Shown here: piece by piece, positions 5,810 through 10,964 of the stretch
How positions within the stretch are numbered: position 1 is the stretch's first letter
How the letters are laid out: the number at the start of each line of letters is the position of its first letter
DNA from: Gracilaria caudata
Taxonomy: Eukaryota > Rhodophyta > Florideophyceae > Gracilariales > Gracilariaceae
Direction of reading: 5' to 3'
Assembly (NCBI GenBank): GCA_030374735.1
Contig: JASCIV010000874.1
Coordinates: 1 to 10,964, forward strand
Length of the DNA: 10,964 nucleotides
Made by a program: the position numbers and the translations under genes
The notes under the pieces: generated by a model
The model's input: the letters and a program-made list of their open reading frames with translations, nothing else
Database searches by the model: none
Told to the model about the DNA's origin: nothing

Positions 5810-7588
5810 TTACATGTTTTGCCCTTCGGGTTGCTCGCCTTCATCCTTTTTACGTTTGCCAGCCCTAGCCTTGGGACCCCAGTTTGGCTCAGGATTCAGA
5901 GGAAAGCGCACGCCCTTATCAGTAGACTGTCCGCGTCTCACAAACTTGTCCCGTTTGATAGAAAAGTCAATCTCGTCCGCGTCAACAAGCGTGACCGGTT
6001 TTCGCAGAATTCGCTGCGCAAGCGAAGGACGATTGCCCTCCACCTTTCTCTTCTTAGAGGCGCTTCCGACCTTGTCAGCCCACACATGCAAGATATCCCA
6101 CACAAGCTGCGGATCGGCATCGGTCTTGATGGCTTGCGGGTCGGTGTGACTCTGCGACACTTTGAAGCCCTTGGAGGCCAGATAATGTCGCACAGCGGCT
6201 GCAGGCGGCGGGGAGACCTGCAACGCCTTGCACATGCTCGGCAAATGAAGAAACAACGGCACGTCAACTTCTTCATCCAATAGTCGAACAATGGCACTCA
6301 CTCGTTCCCTGGCCTTGAACTTTCCCACACCCGAGTCGATTTCAGCAAGCAGGCTTTGTGCAACACCCTCTCCAATGAGCGGTCCGTTCCAGATGGGACC
6401 GCCAACCAGCACAGAGCCATCACAAATGGAGCATTTGTCGGAAAGATGAGGGGCAGCCAACGGCGGCGAAAACTTGAAGTGGGTCTGCGGCTGCGACTGC
6501 TGCTCCGCGTCGGCGACGGTTTGATCGGTGGAGCGTCGACGTTTCTTCTTCGAATCTGACGTAAACTGACGCACCCTGCCCAGCGGCTGAAATCGATGGG
6601 TGCCACAGTCCGCGCACTGTAACACAATGGACATACTGGAGGCAGTCTGTTGCGCTAGTTGTCTGCTCTCCAACACCCTGACAAACAGTCGCACGTAAAA
6701 ATCAATCTTGACACACAACACGGGCACCACAGCCCTTCCATGTCGATTGGCGGCGGTTTGAATGGCTGCCAGCACAATGCGGACAGCCATCTCGTGAGAG
6801 GCAGCGCCCTTCAACGGCGTACTACAGTATCTCGCAAAACATATCTCAGGCGAGTTTCCGCACAACACGGCCAGATCGGTGCATGTGACGGCCAGCAATC
6901 CGCCATGCGACACCGACTGCACCGCCGTCTCCAAAAACGGCGCGGCGCTTCCGTACGGATCCAGGTCCACAACGTCGAACTGCTTCTCGCGTTGGCGCGA
7001 GCACGCCATGAGCGAGACGGCGTCGGCGTGCGACGGCGTGACCTGATCGGTAGAAAGGCCATTATGCTGCACATTCATGGCAATGGTGTGCACGGCGGTC
7101 TCGTCCACATCGTTCGCAGTGACGTTTTGCACGTGAGAAACCTCCTTGAAGTAGCGCACCGAGCGCAAGCCAGTAGCCGAAAGCGCCTCCAACACGCGCA
7201 GCTGCCGAGGCGGCTGACCCGGCACCTCGAACGGCGGCTGTCTCGTCAGCCATCTCAACAGCAGCACCGACAGGTCGCGGTTCACCACCTGCGCGGGGTT
7301 GTAAAACACGTTGGGCTTTCGATACAGCGCGCGCGCCTCGCCCTCAAACAGCTCGGTGAAACGCTCGTCGCCGCTGCCAGGTGCAGCGGCGTCGCGCTCG
7401 CCAGGCGCATCGCGCGCGCCATTGCGCTCCGCACCGCGCTCCACAGCAATCAGCGGCTCCTGCGTGGAAGCGTCGCGACGCGGCGGCGGCGTGGGCACAG
7501 TCATGCGCGTCAGCCAATGCGCGGTGGTGCGCAGCGTGAGCTGGATGGAATGCGGAATGGTTCGCGGCAGAAACAGCAACGACGGCAT
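5810..7588 (-). CDS. TRM1: tRNA (guanine26-N2)-dimethyltransferase Trm1
   Basis: 592 residues. Trm1 uses S-adenosylmethionine to make N2,N2-dimethylguanosine at position 26 of nuclear and organellar tRNAs. Visible landmarks are NVFYNPAQVVNRDLSV (93-108), the SAM motif LEALSATGLRSVRY (133-146), DVVDLDPYGS (205-214) with the catalytic-region Asp, HEMAVRIVL (265-273), and IDFYVRLFVRV (295-305). Zinc-type pairs C325/C328 and C386/C389 follow, then GPIWNGPL (397-404), IKTDADP (487-493) and the family signature NPEPNWGPKARA (565-576). Candidate nuclear signals are KKKRRR (347-352) and KKRKVE (512-517). Residues 1-28 contain Arg but no acidic residue and resemble a mitochondrial presequence; Met29 (codon at 7504-7502) could start a nuclear form, as known for yeast Trm1. 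It converges on the C2 gene and diverges from the chromodomain gene. The family assignment is firm; dual targeting is inference. Confidence 0.96.
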   Translation of the reverse strand: MPSLLFLPRTIPHSIQLTLRTTAHWLTRMTVPTPPPRRDASTQEPLIAVERGAERNGARDAPGERDAAAPGSGDERFTELFEGEARALYRKPNVFYNPAQVVNRDLSVLLLRWLTRQPPFEVPGQPPRQLRVLEALSATGLRSVRYFKEVSHVQNVTANDVDETAVHTIAMNVQHNGLSTDQVTPSHADAVSLMACSRQREKQFDVVDLDPYGSAAPFLETAVQSVSHGGLLAVTCTDLAVLCGNSPEICFARYCSTPLKGAASHEMAVRIVLAAIQTAANRHGRAVVPVLCVKIDFYVRLFVRVLESRQLAQQTASSMSIVLQCADCGTHRFQPLGRVRQFTSDSKKKRRRSTDQTVADAEQQSQPQTHFKFSPPLAAPHLSDKCSICDGSVLVGGPIWNGPLIGEGVAQSLLAEIDSGVGKFKARERVSAIVRLLDEEVDVPLFLHLPSMCKALQVSPPPAAAVRHYLASKGFKVSQSHTDPQAIKTDADPQLVWDILHVWADKVGSASKKRKVEGNRPSLAQRILRKPVTLVDADEIDFSIKRDKFVRRGQSTDKGVRFPLNPEPNWGPKARAGKRKKDEGEQPEGQNM

Positions 7589-7982
7589 TGCAGCAGCAGC
7601 AGCAGCAGCAGCACGGCGACGCCCAGACCCCGCGCGGCGCTGGCGGGCGGCGCGGTCGCGCCCACGCGCGCAGTGCGCGCGTTTTTGAGTATCTGCGCGC
7701 GCGCTTTCCCGCCGTCAGCGCGCCCGTGTCCGTAACTGCAGCATCGCGTCGCGTCAGATCTCGAGACGTGCGCACGACGCGCGCGCGAGCACCGTGTCGG
7801 CTCAACGTGGCCAGCGCGCACACGCAGGAGCACTTTGCGCCGCGGCGCGTACGCAGCGTACTGGCGCGTAAAAAAAGCGCGCGCCAGCGCCTCTTCCTCG
7901 CCGCAAAAGTCGCCAACTCCCACCAGCGCGCAGCGCTTCGTGTTCGCCGCGAACCGCAAAACCGCGCAGCCGAAAAGCCGCC
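7589..7982. promoter_or_regulatory. Divergent (bidirectional) promoter region of TRM1 and the chromodomain gene
   Basis: This 394-bp gap separates the two start codons and must hold both promoters and 5' leaders. It is very rich in CpG and alternating GC and has no TATA box, which is typical of housekeeping divergent promoters. It contains a GCA repeat next to the TRM1 start and an A7 run at about 7870-7876. Several frames stay open through it, as expected where AT-rich stop codons are rare. No specific factor site stands out. Confidence 0.6.
7590..7613. repeat. (GCA)8 microsatellite abutting the TRM1 start codon
   Basis: Eight perfect GCA units occupy 7590-7613. On the TRM1 mRNA strand they read as (TGC)8, ending one base before the ATG at 7588. 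In the TRM1 frame the repeat would read as GCT/GCA alanine codons, which stay open upstream but contain no ATG. Repeat-length change here would alter the leader right at the initiation site. Confidence 0.92.
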
Positions 7983-10523
7983 ATGAGTGCCGATCGCACC
8001 GCCGCGCCCGAAGGCGGCGCGCCGCCCACGCAGCCGCCGCTGCCGCCGCACCCGCCGCCGCTGCCGGCCGCGCACGCGCTGCAGCCGCACGCGCTGCCGC
8101 GCACGTCGCTGTCGCTGCAGCTGGCGCGCCTCATCAAGGCGTATCTGCGTCCGCTGCACCCGCCGCCGTCCACCTCCATGGGCGCCACGCTCAGCGCGCT
8201 GCTGCTCCGTCTCGAGCAACAAACCGCCTTCTTCGACTCCAAGCCAGACATTCTCGCCTGGCAGGTGCGCGAGGCGCTGCGCACCGAGTTCTTCCAGATC
8301 GTGTATCCCACCCCCCCAACGCCCGCGCTCTGCGCGCTCGTGCAGAACTGCGAGCAGCTTTTGCAGCGTTATCATCTGCCCCATCGTCCCTTCTTCTTCC
8401 CCGGCGGTCGCGTGGCCGTGCCCACCGAGGCCGGCTCGCGACGAGCCGCCACTTCTCTTCAGCTGCGCTTCAAAATGGCCGCGGGCATCACTGTCACAGA
8501 GGCCATGCTTCATCTCGACGGACCGGACGGCGGCGCCTTTCAGTGGGTGCAGACGCATGCACTCACGCCGCTCGCGCCGCTGCTAGCCGCCGTACAAGTG
8601 GCCGTGCAGCCGCCGTCACACCCTCCGCCGTCGCGCGCGAAGCGTCGTCGCCCCGCCGCCCAGAAACGTCCCCGTCAATCGCGCTCTCGCGCGCGGCGCG
8701 CTTCTCAACCCATGACACCTGCATCGTCACCGCCGCAAAGCGCCGCTGCGTCAGTGTCGTTGCCTCAGAGACCGCCACTTCCTCACATGCATCGTGGCGG
8801 CACATCACTTTCCGCGCCGTCGCCGCCTTCCACGCCCATGCGTTCGTCGCCGCAGCTGGTGGTGGGCGCGCAGTCGCAACAGCTGGGTGCGCTTGCGCCG
8901 GCGCCTACGTCGCAAAGCACGCCTGCGCGCGTGTCCAACGTGGTGGCACGATTGGCTAGACAGGATACTTCGGGGGTGTTTGTGCCGAAGGAATTGCTTA
9001 CGTTTGCGCCACCGCCGAGGGCTAGGTTGTGTGACGGCTTGGTGTCACATGCGAGTGGATCGTTGCGACGCGCGTTGGACGTTGGAGCGGGCGGCGTTTC
9101 GGCGTCGCTGCATCGTGTGAAGAACCTCGTCATGATTGAGCGCCTGCTGGCGCGCAAGTTCGAGGCGCAGCAGGTGTTGTATTATGTCGTGTGGGGCGGT
9201 CGCGATGTGAAGAACGGAAGCTGGGAGAAGCGGGAGGCGCTGATGAAGGACGTGCCGGCGCTGGTGAGGCAGTTCGATGTGAGACACCCACTGCTGCCCG
9301 AGCAAGGGAAGCTGCACGGCGCGCACGGCGTGCACGGTCGCGACGGGTGGCAAGCGAGCAGCGACGCGGGCGTGAATAGCAACGGCGCGAGCTGGCAGCA
9401 GTCTCAGGTGGGCGGCAGCGACGGAATGATTGGTGCGCGTGGTGGTGGCACTGGTGCAGCGGGCGGAGGCGGCTCGGATGGCGGCGCTATAGGCATTGAT
9501 GGCGTGCTGGGAGGTGTGGCTGCGGGTGAGGTTGAGAACAGGGTATCGACAACGACGTCGGTTGGTCGCGTGAGCTCCACAACCGAGGTTGGCAGCAGTG
9601 GGGGGGGACATGGAGCAAAGCAAGCGAAGCTGTACGTGGATGACTTGACTGGTGAGCGTATCGCGAGCTGGGTGGACACTCCGATCGTTGAGCTGAACAT
9701 CTGCGGCATGATCCTGCAGATTCGGCGTCCGGACGAGGCGGTGCTGCACAACGACGCCACGGCGGCGGTGCGCGACACAAAGAAGCGGCAGGCGCGCTTC
9801 AAGCAGGAGAACATTTTACTGGGTGAACGGCTGTTCCCGCTGAGCAAGTCGGAAGCGAAGGCAGCGGTGGAGGCGAGCGTGCGCGTGCACCGTCAGTACA
9901 ACCGGCTGCCGATTCTGTTCCCGCGGGGCGTGGGGCGCGTGTCGCCGGGCGATCACGGGATGGCATTCTCAAGCGAAGACGCGCGACGGGCACCGGCGTG
10001 CTGGGAGGGATACCTACTCAGCCTGGGGCTGCGCAGCTCGAGCTTCGAGCGCGAACTGGCGCCGCACATGCCGGCGGCGGAAGAGTGGGTGCGTGCGCGG
10101 GTCGGACGCGCGCGCGAGGAGCTGACGCTGGCGACGGCGATGGAGCACCGCGAGCGCGCGCGCTCGGTGTTGCGCGAGTGGGTGCGGCACACGGGAGCGC
10201 CGCCGCCGGCTCACGTGTTCCGCGACGGCGTGCGCGCGCCGCCGTGGCGGAGTGGCGCGGTTGGCGTTGGCGAGCCGGCAGCGAAGCGTCGGCGCGTGGG
10301 GCGGGAGGAGGGGGGTGGGGGACGCGGCAGCGCACGCGGGCGAGACGCGCGCGTGGAGGCGGCGCTGCGCGCGGTGCGGCGCAGCGGTGGTGGTGGTGGC
10401 GGCGGCGGAGGGGGCGGAGGCGATGGCAGCGGCGGCGGCGGCGATGGCGCGTGGTTCGACGAGATGTGGGGGTGCTGGCGGCGTCGGCGGCAGCGAGCGG
10501 AGAGCGGAGATCGGCGCAGATAG
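7983..10523 (+). CDS. Large nuclear protein with a divergent chromodomain
   Basis: 846 residues, apparently intronless, with a near-ideal Kozak start (GCCGCCATGAG). A Pro/Ala-rich N-terminus (about 8-40) is followed by an ordered-looking block (42-205), a basic segment (218-240) and a Ser/Pro linker. A chromodomain follows at about 379-437: IERLLARK (385-392), YYVVWGG (400-406), GSWEKREAL (412-420), VPALVRQFD (424-432). A Gly-rich linker (475-545) leads to a second ordered, unrecognised block (546-740), a nuclear signal AKRRRVGREE (767-776), a 12-Gly run (802-813) and a basic end. Chromodomains usually read methylated histone lysines. Here only one cage aromatic, W404, is retained; the positions matching Drosophila HP1 Tyr24 and Tyr48 appear to be V383 and R407. 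There is no SNF2, SET or chromoshadow domain. A role in chromatin is inferred. It shares a promoter region with TRM1. Confidence 0.85.
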   Translation: MSADRTAAPEGGAPPTQPPLPPHPPPLPAAHALQPHALPRTSLSLQLARLIKAYLRPLHPPPSTSMGATLSALLLRLEQQTAFFDSKPDILAWQVREALRTEFFQIVYPTPPTPALCALVQNCEQLLQRYHLPHRPFFFPGGRVAVPTEAGSRRAATSLQLRFKMAAGITVTEAMLHLDGPDGGAFQWVQTHALTPLAPLLAAVQVAVQPPSHPPPSRAKRRRPAAQKRPRQSRSRARRASQPMTPASSPPQSAAASVSLPQRPPLPHMHRGGTSLSAPSPPSTPMRSSPQLVVGAQSQQLGALAPAPTSQSTPARVSNVVARLARQDTSGVFVPKELLTFAPPPRARLCDGLVSHASGSLRRALDVGAGGVSASLHRVKNLVMIERLLARKFEAQQVLYYVVWGGRDVKNGSWEKREALMKDVPALVRQFDVRHPLLPEQGKLHGAHGVHGRDGWQASSDAGVNSNGASWQQSQVGGSDGMIGARGGGTGAAGGGGSDGGAIGIDGVLGGVAAGEVENRVSTTTSVGRVSSTTEVGSSGGGHGAKQAKLYVDDLTGERIASWVDTPIVELNICGMILQIRRPDEAVLHNDATAAVRDTKKRQARFKQENILLGERLFPLSKSEAKAAVEASVRVHRQYNRLPILFPRGVGRVSPGDHGMAFSSEDARRAPACWEGYLLSLGLRSSSFERELAPHMPAAEEWVRARVGRAREELTLATAMEHRERARSVLREWVRHTGAPPPAHVFRDGVRAPPWRSGAVGVGEPAAKRRRVGREEGGGGRGSARGRDARVEAALRAVRRSGGGGGGGGGGGGDGSGGGGDGAWFDEMWGCWRRRRQRAESGDRRR
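10298..10321 (+). other. Predicted G-quadruplex motif in the coding strand
   Basis: The stretch holds four G tracts (10298-10301, 10303-10305, 10310-10315, 10317-10321) separated by loops of 1, 4 and 1 bases. This fits the standard G3+N1-7 rule. It encodes part of the segment VGREEGGGGRG near the C-terminus of the chromodomain protein. The mRNA carries the G-rich strand, so an RNA quadruplex is possible. Confidence 0.6.
10386..10448 (+). repeat. GGN/GGC polyglycine codon repeat
   Basis: Twelve consecutive glycine codons (10386-10421) begin with four GGT, then mixed GGC/GGA/GGG. They are followed by GAT-separated glycine clusters. The run encodes the flexible tail of the chromodomain protein (residues 802-822) and is likely to vary in length between strains. 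Confidence 0.85.
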
Positions 10524-10598
10524 CGGTGCGCAAGTGCGCGCTTGCGTGCGCTGCACGCGCGCCGAACGTGGCGCGGCGCTTGGCGGGGGCGCGGCGCA

Positions 10599-10606
10599 CC
10601 AATCAG
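10599..10606 (+). promoter_or_regulatory. CCAAT box (CCAATCAG)
   Basis: CCAATCAG in the context ACCAATCAGCGC closely matches the NF-Y binding consensus. It lies 120 bp upstream of the ATG of the right-edge gene, a typical distance. An E2F-like TTGGCGGG lies just before it at 10580-10587. The region has no TATA box. This is the likely promoter of the small right-edge gene. Confidence 0.5.
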
Positions 10607-10678
10607 CGCGCCGGCAACGCGCGCGTCAGCGCGCTCTTAAGCGCGGCGTGCGGTGGGGGGAGCTGCGCTGAGTGCGCC

Positions 10679-10759
10679 ATGTTCGGGGTGTGCGCACGCC
10701 GCTTCGCTGCTGCGCAGAATGGGCTTCAACGCGAAGGGCACCGTGAACAAGCGCATTGA
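10679..10759 (+). CDS. Possible upstream ORF overlapping the small right-edge gene
   Basis: An ATG at 10679 with G at -3 opens a 26-codon frame starting MFGVCARRFAAAQ and ending at TGA 10757-10759. It overlaps the main ATG at 10719 in a different frame. If transcribed it would reduce initiation at the main start. Its N-terminus looks like a short organelle presequence, but no continuation in frame is visible. Probably regulatory or fortuitous. Confidence 0.2.
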   Translation: MFGVCARRFAAAQNGLQREGHREQAH

Positions 10760-10949
10760 GGAGATCCGCGCCGAGGCCAAGCGGTCGACGGCAGCGCTGC
10801 ACCCGTCCAAGCTGAAGATCAAAAAGGGCGCGGGCGGCAAGTCGTCTGCGGTGGCTGCGGCTGCCGCGGCTGGCGCGGCGTCTGGCAACGGGGGCGGCAA
10901 GGGCGGCGACGGCGGCTCGCAGTCGGGCTCGTCGGTGGGGCCGTCGTGA
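10719..10949 (+). CDS. Small basic protein with Ala/Gly-rich tail, unknown function
   Basis: 76 residues. The ATG at 10719 has A at -3 and G at +4, a strong start context; the frame extends upstream, but without an ATG. Residues 1-44 are basic and mostly helical in character (MGFNAKGTVNKRIEEIRAEAK, then SKLKIKKGAGGK at 30-41). Residues 45-76 are low-complexity Ala, then Gly/Ser. The CCAAT box upstream supports a separate gene. The bases before the ATG (CTGCTGCGCAG) could also be a splice acceptor, so this may instead be the last exon of a longer gene. I do not recognise a family; RNA or nucleic-acid association is only a guess from charge. Confidence 0.55.
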   Translation: MGFNAKGTVNKRIEEIRAEAKRSTAALHPSKLKIKKGAGGKSSAVAAAAAAGAASGNGGGKGGDGGSQSGSSVGPS

Positions 10950-10964
10950 CGGGCGGCCGGGGGG

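Noticed and set aside
6659..7735. 358-codon plus-strand frame opposite TRM1
   Set aside because: Antisense shadow of TRM1: rich in Arg/His/Gln with no domain, whereas the minus strand has many conserved Trm1 motifs.
7344..8558. 404-codon open frame on the minus strand
   Set aside because: It is Arg/Ala/His-rich low complexity, overlaps TRM1 and the chromodomain gene, and reflects the scarcity of stop codons in GC-rich DNA.
7835..8959. 374-codon plus-strand frame overlapping the chromodomain gene start
   Set aside because: Arg/Ala-rich shadow frame; the overlapping frame from 7983 has an excellent Kozak start and a recognisable domain.
10653..10718. Extended start for the small right-edge gene
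   Set aside because: The extension begins at GTG, not ATG, and the ATG at 10719 has a strong start context.
1..10964. CRISPR arrays, insertion sequences, transposases or viral genes
   Set aside because: No spaced direct repeats, transposase-like frames or terminal duplications were seen; repeats present are coding low-complexity or short tandem units.

Overview
The window is nuclear DNA of a eukaryote, probably a unicellular one with a compact, intron-poor genome. The evidence is a eukaryote-type TRM1 with zinc-ligand cysteines and the C-terminal NPEPNWGP motif, a chromodomain protein, a TATA box, Kozak-like starts, one short GT...AG intron with a CTAAC-type branch point, and no ribosome-binding sites or operons. 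Lineage cannot be fixed from sequence alone. A GC-rich, intron-poor alga (for example a unicellular red alga) would fit, but this is only inference.

Layout, left to right. (1) Bases 1-762 have no convincing complete gene; short open frames run in from the left edge. (2) A TATA box at 763-770 serves a two-exon gene (CDS 875-2020 joined to 2123-2776) for a secreted, cysteine-free, Ser/Pro/Thr/Met-rich wall or surface protein with a basic repeat near its C-terminus. (3) Bases 2777-4142 are non-coding. They hold the 3' flank of that gene and a motif-rich upstream region of the next: a perfect hairpin, three CACGTG boxes, a GCGTCA/TGACGC pair and a 13-bp triplicate containing ATG. (4) Bases 4143-5651 encode a protein that I read as three tandem copine-like C2 domains without a vWA domain. 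(5) This gene converges on TRM1 (5810-7588, minus), the tRNA m2,2G26 dimethyltransferase. The 158-bp gap holds a Pumilio-type element. (6) TRM1 diverges, across a 394-bp GC-rich presumed bidirectional promoter with a GCA/TGC repeat, from a large nuclear chromodomain protein (7983-10523). (7) A CCAAT box precedes a small basic, Ala/Gly-tailed protein (10719-10949) at the right edge.

The genes do not form an obvious pathway. TRM1 is housekeeping; the chromodomain protein is presumably chromatin-linked; the C2 protein is presumably membrane- or scaffold-associated; the left gene is extracellular. The most novel-looking items are the triple-C2 architecture, the chromodomain with an eroded methyl-lysine cage embedded in an otherwise unrecognised protein, and the regulatory cluster upstream of the C2 gene. 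Base composition rises from moderate on the left to very GC-rich on the right, with the change falling inside TRM1.
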